DNA of 64,000 nt from Leifsonia shinshuensis (GCF_013410375.1 NZ_JACCFL010000001.1:4030001-4094000), one strand, 5' to 3'. Shown: positions 14,264 through 23,756, counted from the first letter of the stretch. The notes: generated from the letters alone by a model not told the origin. Translations and numbers: made by a program.

Positions 14264-15484
14264 ATGAACACACCCACCGCAGCGTTCGATAGACGCCGAG
14301 GTCAATCCGGGTTCCGGCAGGCGAATGTCAAGCGGGTCATCGAAGCGCTGCGACTCGGCCCCTCCTCTCAGGCCGCCCTGGCACGCTCGACGTCTCTGAG
14401 TGCGTCGACAGTCAATGTGATCGTGCGGTCGCTTCGCGACCGAGGGCTAGTGGAGACGAGCTCGACGAACGGGCGAGAGTCCCTCGTTGCCCTCGTGCCC
14501 AAGCATAAGGTCGTCATCGCGGTCCAGGTGGGGGCGTCTGCGCTGCGCGTCGCGGTCTTCGACTTCACCAACGAACGCCGGACCGACGTGTCGGAGGCGG
14601 TAGTAGCCGAGAGTGATGCCGGGCCCAAGCGAGCAAGCCAGCTCATCGGCGAAGCATTGCTAGAGGCGGGCATCGATGCGAATGAAGTAGATGTCGTATC
14701 CGTCGCCGTCCAGGGACCGATCGCGCGTCGTTCAGGCTCCGTCGCGTCCTGGGCGGCCGCTCATCTCCCGGGGTGGCAGGAAGTGGCCATCGCCAGCGAA
14801 CTCGAGGCCGCACTCGGCGCAACGGTCATCGTGGACAACGATGCCAACCTCGCAGGCCTCGCCGAATGGACCTGGGGAGCTGGTCGCGGTCACGACTCGT
14901 TCTTCTATGCACTGTGTTCCGCTCATATCGGTGGAGCCTTCATCCTCGCCGGAAAGGTCTACCGCGGGGCCGACGGCTTAGCGGGCGAAATCGGTCACAT
15001 GGTCGTGGATCCGTCGGGGCCGCTCTGCTTCTGCGGCAGCCGCGGATGCCTCACCACCTACGCGTCGGAGGCAGCTCTCCTCGCGTCTCTAGCCTCGGTG
15101 AACACCGACATGCTGTCTCTGGGGGACATCATCGAAGGCGCGCGCTCGGGTGATCTCGCAGCGCGCGGCGCGTTCTACGAGGCGGGCAGGCTGATCGGCC
15201 GCGCCCTCGGAAACGTCGGGAAGACGATGGCGCCGGAGGTTATCGCTGTGGGCGGCGATCTCCGCGCCGCTGGAGAGCCACTTATCCAAGGCGTACGGTC
15301 CGCCGCAGAGATCGCGAGCCTTCGTGCGGTTTCGCCCACCATCGAGCTCCGGCCTGCTGAACTTGTTGACGATGTGGTCCTGTTGGGGGCGCTCGCAGCC
15401 GGCCTGGAACAACAGGAAACCCTCCTCGGCGAACTCCCCGAGTGGGTCAACCTACGAACATCGTACGAACAAGAAATGGTTTAG
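14264..15484 (+). CDS. ROK family transcriptional repressor 2
   Basis: A 406-aa paralogue of the repressor at 9673. The winged helix (SQAALARSTSLSASTVNVIV) is followed by a ROK domain with DNDANLAGLAEWTWGAGRG, GHMVVDPSG and CFCGSRGCL. The ATG at 14264 gives the usual length, with GGGAAGG about 12 nt upstream. It sits between the binding-protein gene and the MFS transporter. Two closely similar ROK repressors around one transporter suggest that they recognise related operators or sense two steps of the same pathway. Confidence 0.88.
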   Translation: MNTPTAAFDRRRGQSGFRQANVKRVIEALRLGPSSQAALARSTSLSASTVNVIVRSLRDRGLVETSSTNGRESLVALVPKHKVVIAVQVGASALRVAVFDFTNERRTDVSEAVVAESDAGPKRASQLIGEALLEAGIDANEVDVVSVAVQGPIARRSGSVASWAAAHLPGWQEVAIASELEAALGATVIVDNDANLAGLAEWTWGAGRGHDSFFYALCSAHIGGAFILAGKVYRGADGLAGEIGHMVVDPSGPLCFCGSRGCLTTYASEAALLASLASVNTDMLSLGDIIEGARSGDLAARGAFYEAGRLIGRALGNVGKTMAPEVIAVGGDLRAAGEPLIQGVRSAAEIASLRAVSPTIELRPAELVDDVVLLGALAAGLEQQETLLGELPEWVNLRTSYEQEMV

Positions 15485-15490
15485 CGCGGG

Positions 15491-15519
15491 TTGACGTGTA
15501 AACCATTCGGGACTTAGCA
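15491..15519 (+). promoter_or_regulatory. putative promoter of the MFS/GMC/deglycosidase operon
   Basis: TTGACG (15491-15496), a 17-nt spacer and TTAGCA (15514-15519) make a plausible sigma-70-like promoter 58 bp upstream of the MFS gene. The spacer contains GTGTAAAC, and a GTTTA lies at 15565, so a split operator is possible. Confidence 0.5.
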
Positions 15520-15576
15520 TGAAAAAGCCGCAAACAAAGGCCCAACACTTCAAGAAACAAACAGTTTAGGAACTCA

Positions 15577-16935
15577 ATGATGAGGAATCAGCTCACCAGC
15601 GACAACGAGACACCGACAGCGGCTGTCTCCGCACTCTCAACCGATGAGACCATCAGTGGCCGTCCCGGCGTGTTCGTCCGCCTCACTCTCATGATGCTGC
15701 TCGAGTTCGTCGTGTTCGGATCGTGGTTCGCGACCTTCGGTCTCGTCCTGGCGACCCACGGTCTCGGCGCGATCATCGGACCGGCGTACACGCTCGCGGC
15801 CGTCGCTGCGATCGCGTCCCCGATGCTCCTCGGAGCAATCGGCGACCGGTTCCTGGCATCGCAGAAGGCCCTGGCCCTCGCGCAGATCGCCGGCGGCATT
15901 GTTATGGCACTCCTCCCGACAATCATCGCGTCCGGCAACGGCGGCCTCACCCTGACGCTGATCTTCGTCTACATGCTTTTCTTCCAGCCCACGCTTGGGC
16001 TCGCCAACTCCATCGCCTTTAGGCACCTTGGCACCAACCAGAAGGCCTTCCCGTACATCCGCGTGTTCGGCACCCTCGGCTGGGTCATCGCCGGACTCGG
16101 GGTCGGCGCCCTCGGACTTTCGGCCTCAACGAACCTCTTCTACGTCACGGCGATCGCCAGCTTCATCTTCGGCGTCTACTCCTTCACCCTCCCGTCGACA
16201 CCAGCTCCGGCCAAGGGAGCGCGTTTCTCGCTCGGCGACCTCGTAGGTGCGAAGGCCTTCAGCCTCCTGAAGTACCGCAACTTCGCAGTTCTGATGATCT
16301 GCTCCCTCCTTACCGCCGTTGCGCTTGGCGTCTACAACACCTACGCGTCTCCGTTCCTCGGCGCTCTCGGCATCCAGAACGTCGCAGGCGTGCTGGCGAT
16401 CGGCCAGGCCGCTGAGGTGGTCTTCGTGATCACGATCCCATTCGCGGTGAAGTACCTCGGCATGAAGTGGGCCCTCCTCGGCGGCATGGTGATGTGGGGC
16501 GTTCGTTTCGCGCTCTTCATCGTCGCTGCTAACGACCACACCTGGGTCGCCGTCCTCGCCGTCGCGCTTCAGGGTATATGCAACGACTTCTTCCTCGTGC
16601 TGGCGGCCATGTACATCGGCCGTGTTGCTCCAGTTCAGTTCTCGGCACAGGCCCAGAGCATGCTGATCCTTGTGGTCTCGGGCTTCGGCCAGTTCTTCGG
16701 CTCCCTCTTCTCCGGCTTTGTCTACGCGGGCACCGTCGGCGCCGACCCGCACGCCGGCCCGGCAGCGTGGACACCGATCTGGATCATCCCCATCGTGTCG
16801 GCGATCATCACCGCCGTGGTCTGGATCATCTTCTTCCGGTACGACCGCAAGAAGCCGCTGACCGTGCTCGGCGCCGAGGAGCAGTCCGGAGCGACGATCC
16901 CCAGCACTGTTAGCGCCGCCTCGGAGAGCGCGTGA
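15577..16935 (+). CDS. MFS transporter, nucleoside/sugar:proton symporter-like
   Basis: A 452-aa membrane protein with about twelve hydrophobic spans and cytoplasmic ends. The pattern (LEFVVFGSWFATFGLVLAT near the N-terminus, GDRFLASQKALALAQIAGG in the first loop) fits the NupG/YegT-like group of the major facilitator superfamily. TAGGAA precedes the start. It is the first gene of the rightward run that continues with the GMC oxidoreductase and deglycosidase subunits, so uptake of the intact glycoside or of the released sugar is likely. The substrate is inferred from context. Confidence 0.82.
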   Translation: MMRNQLTSDNETPTAAVSALSTDETISGRPGVFVRLTLMMLLEFVVFGSWFATFGLVLATHGLGAIIGPAYTLAAVAAIASPMLLGAIGDRFLASQKALALAQIAGGIVMALLPTIIASGNGGLTLTLIFVYMLFFQPTLGLANSIAFRHLGTNQKAFPYIRVFGTLGWVIAGLGVGALGLSASTNLFYVTAIASFIFGVYSFTLPSTPAPAKGARFSLGDLVGAKAFSLLKYRNFAVLMICSLLTAVALGVYNTYASPFLGALGIQNVAGVLAIGQAAEVVFVITIPFAVKYLGMKWALLGGMVMWGVRFALFIVAANDHTWVAVLAVALQGICNDFFLVLAAMYIGRVAPVQFSAQAQSMLILVVSGFGQFFGSLFSGFVYAGTVGADPHAGPAAWTPIWIIPIVSAIITAVVWIIFFRYDRKKPLTVLGAEEQSGATIPSTVSAASESA

Positions 16936-17080
16936 CCCCATGACTCTTCTCCACCTGAATGAGAGCGAGTGCCGCGATCGCCGCCGCGCTCAGCGCCTCG
17001 GTCTCCGTGAGCTGCGAGGGCCGACTCCGTTCTTGTGAACGCACCCGTTGGACCACACGCAGACAAGGCTGAGAAGAATA

Positions 17081-18751
17081 ATGAACGAAGTACTGAATAA
17101 GCGCTACGACGCGCTCGTCGTCGGCTCCGGCCCCGCCGGCTCGACCGCCGTCAAAGAGCTCACGGAGCGCGGGATGGATGTCCTCCTCCTGGAGGCCGGC
17201 CGCGACATCACCGAGGACGACTTCGTCCCCGGCCCTCCGACCCCTCCCGCTGCGATGAGCATCGACCTCTTCGGTCGCGCCCGGGCGTTCCTGCGCGGTC
17301 AGTACGTGCAGGCGCGCCGAGCCATGTACCAGCCGCAGAAGGACCCGTTCCTGGTCAACGACCTGCAGCAGCCGTACACGACCAAGGATGGCAACTTCCT
17401 CTGGATCCGTGGGCAGCAGCTCGGCGGCCGCTTCCACTCCTACGGACGGATGCTGTTGCGTGCGTCGGATCACGAGTTCAAGGGCAAGACGCTGACCGGC
17501 CGTGGTGAGGATTGGCCGATCTCGTATTCGGACCTAGAACCGTACTACGACCGAATCGAGGAGTTCCTCGGGCTCTACGGCGAGAAGGATGGCATTCCCA
17601 ACCTGCCTGACGGTCGCTACCGCGGTCCGTCACTTCTCACCGAATCGGAGAAGCAGTTCAAGAAGGTCGTCGAAGAGCGCTGGCCCGAGCGGAAGGTCAT
17701 TCCGTGGCGCTACGCCGCCCCCAACCTCCACCGCGTGCCGCTGGGCGTCGTCGCCGCACGTGAGACCGGCCGGCTCACCGAGCGGATGAACGCGGTCGTG
17801 AGCCGCGTCACCATCGACCGTTCCACTGGCAAGGCGGACGGCGTCGTCTTCATCGACCGGATCACTAAGAAGGAGTACACGGTCAAGGCGGACGTCATCG
17901 TGCTGTGCGCGTCGACGATTGAGTCGATCCGCCTGATGCTCAACTCGGCCACCGACGGCCACCCGGACGGTCTCGGCAATTCGTCCGGTCTGCTCGGCAA
18001 GTACTTCATGGACCAGACGCCCAGCCTGCTGTTCGGCGACGACCCGAGCCGTCCCGGCTTCGAGCGCATCGACCCAGCACCGCCCGACCCGTACTACCCG
18101 CCGGTTGGCGGCATCTACATCCCGCAGTTCGACAACGTCGACGGGATCACCAACCCGAACTTCGAGCATGGTTGGGCGATGCAGGGGACGGTCGGTCGCA
18201 TCCCGGTCCCTGAAGGCCACGGCGGAACGGTGGGTCTGATGGGCTTCGGCGAGATCCCGGCCTATCGCGAGAACAACGTCAGCATCAGCCGCGCCATCAA
18301 GGACCGCTGGGGCATCCCCGTACCGCGCATCCGCCTCGGCATCACGGACAACGAGCGAGAGCTCATGCGCGCCCAGGTGGCCGGTCTCAAGGAAATGGCT
18401 CTGGCCAGCGGATACCGGATCAACTTCGCCGGCTCTCCACTCGGCCTGGACTCCAAGAAGGTATGGCCGAACGCCGACCCGTTCAGCCGCGCACTCTTCG
18501 TCCTCGCCTTCAAGAAGAGCGTCTCGATGGGCGCCGCGATCCACGAGTGCGGCGGCGCCCGCATTGGATCCGACCCGAAGACCTCCGTGCTCAACGAGTT
18601 CAATCAGAGCTGGGACGTGCCGAACCTCTTCGTGACCGACGCAAGTGCCTACGTCACCAACGGTGCCGTAGGACCAACCCTGACCATCATGGCGATGACC
18701 GCTCGTGCGTGCGAGTACATCGCCGACCAGCACGCCGCCGGCGCGCTCTGA
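17081..18751 (+). CDS. GMC-family FAD oxidoreductase (C-glycoside 3-oxidase-like)
   Basis: A 556-aa flavoprotein. The FAD-binding motif GSGPAG is at residues 15-20 with a second dinucleotide element LLLEAGRD. The C-terminal GMC motif holds the catalytic pair region HECGGARIG and TNGAVGPTLTIMAM. In known actinobacterial C-glycoside clusters (Microbacterium CarA and relatives) an enzyme of this family oxidises the sugar C3 hydroxyl so that the C-C bond can be cleaved. The two genes directly downstream are the deglycosidase subunits, which makes that role likely here. GAGAAG precedes the ATG. Specificity is inferred. Confidence 0.85.
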   Translation: MNEVLNKRYDALVVGSGPAGSTAVKELTERGMDVLLLEAGRDITEDDFVPGPPTPPAAMSIDLFGRARAFLRGQYVQARRAMYQPQKDPFLVNDLQQPYTTKDGNFLWIRGQQLGGRFHSYGRMLLRASDHEFKGKTLTGRGEDWPISYSDLEPYYDRIEEFLGLYGEKDGIPNLPDGRYRGPSLLTESEKQFKKVVEERWPERKVIPWRYAAPNLHRVPLGVVAARETGRLTERMNAVVSRVTIDRSTGKADGVVFIDRITKKEYTVKADVIVLCASTIESIRLMLNSATDGHPDGLGNSSGLLGKYFMDQTPSLLFGDDPSRPGFERIDPAPPDPYYPPVGGIYIPQFDNVDGITNPNFEHGWAMQGTVGRIPVPEGHGGTVGLMGFGEIPAYRENNVSISRAIKDRWGIPVPRIRLGITDNERELMRAQVAGLKEMALASGYRINFAGSPLGLDSKKVWPNADPFSRALFVLAFKKSVSMGAAIHECGGARIGSDPKTSVLNEFNQSWDVPNLFVTDASAYVTNGAVGPTLTIMAMTARACEYIADQHAAGAL

Positions 18752-18762
18752 CGGGAGACAGC

Positions 18763-19248
18763 ATGTTCGACAACTTCCTGATCCGCTCCGACAGCCTCCG
18801 CAACGACGTCGTCGATGGCGAGACCGTGGGATTTTCTCTTGCCGTCCGGCACGCGAACTACCGCGGCGTCTTCCTCTCCCTCCACAACGGCTACTTCATC
18901 GAAGTCGACGGTGTGAACTACCCGACCAGCGTGCAGACGTTCGAGATCAACGGGCAGGCACCGCGGACGTTCGAGGAGCTCAAGACGGCCGTGTGGGAGC
19001 ACTGGGACTACGACGACGAAGGCATCCTCCACATGGCCGCGCCCGGCGGCCTGTCGGAGGGGCCCCACACCGTCCGGTTGCAGCAGTCCGTGCTGGCTGC
19101 CTACGGATACCTCCCGACCGACGAGGAGTGGGTGAAGAACCCGCCCGTGCCCGGCAGCGGGGCGGGTTCCGACAAGACCCCCCAGATCATCAGCTACGAC
19201 CTGACCCTGACCAGTCCCGTCGCGAGCAGCACCCAGGAGAACCGATGA
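18763..19248 (+). CDS. C-glycoside deglycosidase beta subunit (DUF6379 type)
   Basis: A 161-aa protein resembling the small beta-sandwich subunit of C-glycoside deglycosidases (CarC/DgpC-like). Typical features are SLAVRHANYRGVFLSLHNGY, then FIEVDGVNYP and WEHWDYDDEG. It has no catalytic metal set of its own; in the family it completes the alpha-subunit active site. GGGAGAC lies upstream of the ATG, and its 3' end overlaps the alpha subunit by 4 bp (ATGA), as expected for a stoichiometric complex. Confidence 0.82.
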   Translation: MFDNFLIRSDSLRNDVVDGETVGFSLAVRHANYRGVFLSLHNGYFIEVDGVNYPTSVQTFEINGQAPRTFEELKTAVWEHWDYDDEGILHMAAPGGLSEGPHTVRLQQSVLAAYGYLPTDEEWVKNPPVPGSGAGSDKTPQIISYDLTLTSPVASSTQENR

Positions 19249-20369
19249 CCATCAAGCGCGGAGTCTCGCTCTACAGCTACCAGCAGACGCAGTTCTTCAA
19301 AGAGCTCGACCTCGAAGGACAGATCCGCGAGGTCGGCACCAACCTCGGCGGCGCCGACGGCATCGAGATCGTCGACGAGATGTCGCTGCACTACCCGGAC
19401 CCGGGCGCTGAGTTCACTCGCGAGTGGTTCTCGTGGATGGAGCAGTACGGCACGAAGCCCGTGGCGATGGATGTCGGCATGGACGTCCTGCAGTTCCGCG
19501 ACCACGTCATGAGCTACGACGAGTGCGCCGACCGGCTCATCCACGACATCACGCTGGCGAAGTCGCTCGGATTCAACATCGTCCGGACGCTGTCGGTGGT
19601 TCCGATCGAGGTCATCGAGAAGGCGTTGCCGCACGCCGAGAAACTCGATGTGAAACTCGGCAAGGAACTGCACCAGCCGATGGTGCTCGAAGGGCCGCAG
19701 GCGCGCGAGATCCTGGATCTGGCGGAGCGCACCGGCAGCGAACACGTCGGACTCGTGCCCGACCTCGGCATCTTCCAGTTCCGGCCTTCCGACGTGCAGC
19801 TCGACTGGTACAAGCGCAAGGGCGCCCAGCAGAGCGCGTGCGATGCGGTCGTCGACCTGTCGCTGGAGCTGCGCGACGGAAAGGCGCCGTTCGGGCACAT
19901 CGACATGTCCCGGCACACCGCGGGCAACCTGCGTGCCGACTTCGGCCGATTCATCCGCACCCGGGAGACGTCCCCCGAATTCACCGACGCATTCAACGGC
20001 GTCATCGCAGTGACCAACGACCGCGTCGAGAACCCGACCGATCTCGACTACACGGTCGTCTCCGAAGCCTTGATGCTGTCGCACACATCGACCGACACGC
20101 TGCGCGAGCTCACCGGCCGGATCACGCACATCCACGGCAAGTTCAACAACATGTCGGAGATCCCTGGCCGCCCCGGGCAGTATCAGGACATCTCGATCGA
20201 CTACGCCCCCGTGGTGCAGGCGCTCAAGGATGGCGGATACGACGGATACATCGACACCGAGTATGAGGGACAGCGCTACTTCCAGGACCGTGGCGTCGAG
20301 GACCTCGAGAACGAAGTGGAACAGGTGCGCCGGCACCAGGAGATGCTTGCGAGACTGATCGCATCATGA
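19245..20369 (+). CDS. C-glycoside deglycosidase alpha subunit (sugar isomerase-like TIM barrel)
   Basis: A 374-aa protein of the xylose isomerase-like TIM-barrel superfamily, close in size and order to the catalytic subunit of C-glycoside deglycosidases (CarB/DgpB-like). Probable metal ligands are in GKELHQP, VPDLGIFQF, ITHIHGKF and YIDTEYEG. In the family this enzyme removes the 3-oxo-sugar from the aryl carbon. It is translationally coupled to the beta subunit before it and the lactonase after it. A simple sugar epimerase is the alternative, but the beta subunit next door argues against it. Confidence 0.82.
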   Translation: MTIKRGVSLYSYQQTQFFKELDLEGQIREVGTNLGGADGIEIVDEMSLHYPDPGAEFTREWFSWMEQYGTKPVAMDVGMDVLQFRDHVMSYDECADRLIHDITLAKSLGFNIVRTLSVVPIEVIEKALPHAEKLDVKLGKELHQPMVLEGPQAREILDLAERTGSEHVGLVPDLGIFQFRPSDVQLDWYKRKGAQQSACDAVVDLSLELRDGKAPFGHIDMSRHTAGNLRADFGRFIRTRETSPEFTDAFNGVIAVTNDRVENPTDLDYTVVSEALMLSHTSTDTLRELTGRITHIHGKFNNMSEIPGRPGQYQDISIDYAPVVQALKDGGYDGYIDTEYEGQRYFQDRGVEDLENEVEQVRRHQEMLARLIAS

Positions 20370-21574
20370 CCGATTCATCCACACCCTCGAGCGGCAGGCT
20401 GGTCGCCTTCGTGGGCAGCTACGCCAGCGGCCCGGCGGATGGCGGAGGTGGTATCACTGTCGTCGAGGTGCAGGACGACGGCGCAGCACTCTCCGTCCTC
20501 AGCGCCACAAGTGTGCCGGAGGAGGCGGGCTACCTCAAATACGCGCCATCCACCGGCACGCTCTACGCGGTCGACGAGCGCAAGACCGACGGCCGGGGAC
20601 CAGTGCGAGCACCCGCCTCGGTCCGCGCGTTCAAGGTCGACCAGGCCGACGGATCGCTCACCCGGCTGAACACGCTCATCGCACCGGCTCCGTTCCCCAC
20701 CTACCTCGACTTTGACGAGAAGCGTCGGGCGCTCGTGTGCGCCAGCCACGGGAGCTTCGACCACGTGGAGCAGATCGTCCGCACGGCTGAAGGCTGGACG
20801 GTCGAGTACGTGTACGACGACTCGGCAGTCCTGCTCTACAGCGTCAAACCCGACGGCTCACTCGACGTGCTCCGCGATGTCGTCGTCCTCGCTGGACACG
20901 GGCTCGACCCGAACGACTCTCCGCAAGCCGGCGGCCACGGCCAGGCGAGCGCGCACGCTCACAGTGCAGTGATCGATCCCTCTGCGAGGTACGTCATCGT
21001 CTGCGACAAGGGGACGGACGTCATTTCCGTCTTCGAGCTTTCGGACACGCTCACGTTGGTCAGCGAGTTCGCGATGCGGCAGCAGACCGGCCCGCGCCAT
21101 CTCGTTTTCGATACGAGCGGAACGCATGCGCTGCTGACCTGCGAGTTCTCCTCCGAAGTCGCATCTCTCGGATTCGACCCAGAGACGGGAACGTTCGAAC
21201 TGATCGACAGTGCCTCCTCCACAGCGGACGGCTTCACCGGCCTCAACGAGCCGGCGGATCTGCGCCTCCATCCCGACGGCAGATTCCTCTACGTGAACAA
21301 CCGCGGCGAGGATTCCCTCGCATGGTTCGAAATCATGCCCGACAAGTCTCTTGCTCGACGCGGACACGTAGCGCTGGCGAAATCGCTCCACCCCGGACTG
21401 GCCGCACGCAGTTTCGCCTTCACGCCATCGGCCGATACCGTGCTGATCGCCGACCGGCCGGCCGGCCTCATCAGGGCGTACCGCGTCGACCGCACGACCG
21501 GCGCACTGACCGAGCTCTCCGAGCTTTCCCTGCCGGACCCGGCGTTCATCGAATTCGCGGAGCTCGCATCATGA
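20366..21574 (+). CDS. lactonase family protein, seven-bladed beta-propeller
   Basis: A 402-aa protein of the 6-phosphogluconolactonase (YkgB/Pgl-type) propeller family. Repeated blade elements are visible (YLKYAPSTGTLYAVDE, AHAHSAVIDPSARYVIVCDK, GPRHLVFDTSGTHALLTCEF, EPADLRLHPDGRFLYVNNRG). It has no signal peptide. It overlaps the genes on both sides by ATGA junctions and so belongs to the deglycosidase operon. Hydrolysing a sugar lactone formed from the oxidised sugar is the natural guess. Confidence 0.82.
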   Translation: MTDSSTPSSGRLVAFVGSYASGPADGGGGITVVEVQDDGAALSVLSATSVPEEAGYLKYAPSTGTLYAVDERKTDGRGPVRAPASVRAFKVDQADGSLTRLNTLIAPAPFPTYLDFDEKRRALVCASHGSFDHVEQIVRTAEGWTVEYVYDDSAVLLYSVKPDGSLDVLRDVVVLAGHGLDPNDSPQAGGHGQASAHAHSAVIDPSARYVIVCDKGTDVISVFELSDTLTLVSEFAMRQQTGPRHLVFDTSGTHALLTCEFSSEVASLGFDPETGTFELIDSASSTADGFTGLNEPADLRLHPDGRFLYVNNRGEDSLAWFEIMPDKSLARRGHVALAKSLHPGLAARSFAFTPSADTVLIADRPAGLIRAYRVDRTTGALTELSELSLPDPAFIEFAELAS

Positions 21575-22701
21575 GCGCGCGCGGCCCCCGCGTCGCCATC
21601 CTCGGGACCGGCATGATCGGCGAAGTCCATCGCCGGGCGTCCGTCCTGGCCGGAGCGGAACTCGTCGGTGCCATGGCATCCACCCCGAAACGGTCAGCCG
21701 AAGTCGCACGAGAGTGGAACACCCACCCGATCCTGTCCGCGAACGAACTGGCGGCGCTCCAGCCGGATGTCGTACACGTCTGTACACCGAACGCGTTCCA
21801 CTCGGAGCATGTGGAAGCGGCCATCGAAGCCGGCGCCCACGTGATCTGCGAGAAGCCGTTGGCGACATCGAGTGCGGAAGCCGATCGCCTCACGCACCTC
21901 GCTGCCGCGTCCGGACGGATCGCGGCCGTGCCGTTCGTCTATCGCTATCACCCGCTCGTCCGCGAAATCCGCGCACGCGCTGCCGCGGGTGAGTTCGGGC
22001 GGTGGCAATTGCTTCACGGCAGCTACCTGCAGGACTGGCTCCTGTCTCCATCGGCGACGAGTTGGCGAGTGGATTCCAAGGTAGGAGGGCCCTCGCGTGC
22101 ATTCGCGGACATCGGCTCGCACTGGTGCGACCTCATGGAGTTCGTGACCGGCGAGCGCATCGCATCGGTCTTCGCCGCGATGTCGACGACCGTGCCCACG
22201 CGCCCGGCAACCTCGACCGCGGCCTTCGGCGGCGGAAAGTCAGACGGGCCGCTCGTCGACGTCGACACCGAGGACGCAGCGACCGTCGTGTTCCGGACGG
22301 CCTCAGGCGTGACCGGCTCCGTGGTCATCTCGCAGGTCTCTGCAGGGCGGAAGAACCGGCTGTGGTTCGAGTTCGACGGAGCAGAGCGCTCCGCAGTCTT
22401 CGACCAGGAGAACCCGGAGTCGGTGTGGCTGGGGTCGGAAGCGTCGGCAGAGATCCTCCAGCGTGACCCGGGACGGGGATCGTCTGAGCAGCGTCGGCTG
22501 TCGGCACTGCCCGCCGGCCATGCACAGGGCTACGCCCAGTGCTTCGAGAACTTCGTCGCCGACACGTACGCGACCGTTCGGGGGGGAACCCGGGAAGGGC
22601 TTCCGCGCTTCGCAGACGGCGCACGCTCGAACCACATCGTGGACGCCGTCATCGAATCCGACAGGGCCGGCCGGTGGGTGGAGGTCCCGAGGTCCTCATG
22701 A
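21571..22701 (+). CDS. Gfo/Idh/MocA family oxidoreductase 2
   Basis: A 376-aa NAD(P)-dependent dehydrogenase. The Rossmann motif is VAILGTGMIGEVHRRA, the EKP motif lies in HVICEKPLAT, and the substrate domain shows GGPSRAFADIGSHWCDLMEF. In the operon it follows the deglycosidase and lactonase, so it probably reduces or oxidises the released 3-oxo-sugar, or sends it into a lactone route. ATGA overlaps join it to both neighbours. It differs clearly from the enzyme at 7481. Confidence 0.87.
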   Translation: MSARGPRVAILGTGMIGEVHRRASVLAGAELVGAMASTPKRSAEVAREWNTHPILSANELAALQPDVVHVCTPNAFHSEHVEAAIEAGAHVICEKPLATSSAEADRLTHLAAASGRIAAVPFVYRYHPLVREIRARAAAGEFGRWQLLHGSYLQDWLLSPSATSWRVDSKVGGPSRAFADIGSHWCDLMEFVTGERIASVFAAMSTTVPTRPATSTAAFGGGKSDGPLVDVDTEDAATVVFRTASGVTGSVVISQVSAGRKNRLWFEFDGAERSAVFDQENPESVWLGSEASAEILQRDPGRGSSEQRRLSALPAGHAQGYAQCFENFVADTYATVRGGTREGLPRFADGARSNHIVDAVIESDRAGRWVEVPRSS

Positions 22702-23756
22702 TCTCCACCGGAGCCATCCGACGTGTTCGAGCCGGCGGGCGGAATGTCTGGTCGGAGATCCTCCATCTCGGGCCGAACCGGCAGAACCACTGGGGAGCGA
22801 TCCAGGTCGGCATCGGCGTCACCGGTCCGCTGGTGCTGCTGGTCGCTCTTGACCGCACCGACCTGCTCGCCTACGCGGTCTTCGGGTCGCTCAGCGCGGT
22901 CTACGGCAAGCGGCTGCCACCGATCCCGCGTCTGCTGACGCAGCTCGGCGCCGGCGCCCTCCTGGTCTTCGCAGTGTGCGTGGGCGTCCTTGTCGGAGCG
23001 AACGCCGATAGCGGGTTGCTCGCGCTGCCAGCCATGTCACTGGTGTCCGTCGCCGGGTTGCTCGCCGCGGACAGGTTGGGCTGGGTCCCGTCGCCTTCGC
23101 TGTTCCTGGTGTTCGCGACGGGGACGATCGCGGCGCAGGGGCATGAACTGGCAGACGTTCAGACCGCCTTCGTCGCCAGCGCCCTCGCGGCGGTCTTCGG
23201 TGCGGTGGTCGGGCAGGCCGTCTACCTGTTGCAAATCGCAGCCCAAGCCGAGTTCGTGACGCTCAAACCGAAGCGCTCCACCATCGTCAGCTTCGAGTTC
23301 CTCGAGCAAGTGACAGTTTCGGCGATCGCCCCGATCATCGCGGGCGGACTCGCACTGGCGTTCGGAGTCGGACACGCGTACTGGGCCGCCGTCTCGGCAA
23401 CGGTTCCTCTGGTCGGAGTCGGCTTGACGAACAGGCTCGGGAGGGGAGCGCTTCGACTGTTCGGCACCCTCCTCGGGTCCGCGCTCGCGTTCCTGCTGCT
23501 GTCGTTCTTGCCGACGGACTGGATGCGCGTCGTGCTGGTGGGCCTCCTCCAGTTCCTCGTCGAGCTCTTCGTGGACCGCAACTACGGCATCGCGGTCGTC
23601 TTTATCACTCCGCTCGCGCTGATCCTCACCTCATTCGCCTCACCCGAACCCGCGGCCACGCTCGTCACCGATCGCGTCATCGCCACGGTCATCGGCACGG
23701 TCGTCGCCTTCGGACTTCTCGTGCTCGCTCGGCTGGTGGCACATTGGCGCCGATAA
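22698..23756 (+). CDS. FUSC-like membrane protein, possible aromatic acid exporter
   Basis: A 352-aa integral membrane protein with about ten hydrophobic segments in two similar halves, like the membrane part of FUSC/YccC/AaeB proteins (VFGSLSAVYGKR in the first half, AYWAAVSATVPLVGVGLTNR and RLFGTLLGSALAFLLLS in the second). AaeB-type relatives export aromatic carboxylic acids. As the last gene of the deglycosidase operon, it could relieve aglycone stress. The ATG overlaps the stop of the preceding gene. Confidence 0.75.
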   Translation: MISTGAIRRVRAGGRNVWSEILHLGPNRQNHWGAIQVGIGVTGPLVLLVALDRTDLLAYAVFGSLSAVYGKRLPPIPRLLTQLGAGALLVFAVCVGVLVGANADSGLLALPAMSLVSVAGLLAADRLGWVPSPSLFLVFATGTIAAQGHELADVQTAFVASALAAVFGAVVGQAVYLLQIAAQAEFVTLKPKRSTIVSFEFLEQVTVSAIAPIIAGGLALAFGVGHAYWAAVSATVPLVGVGLTNRLGRGALRLFGTLLGSALAFLLLSFLPTDWMRVVLVGLLQFLVELFVDRNYGIAVVFITPLALILTSFASPEPAATLVTDRVIATVIGTVVAFGLLVLARLVAHWRR

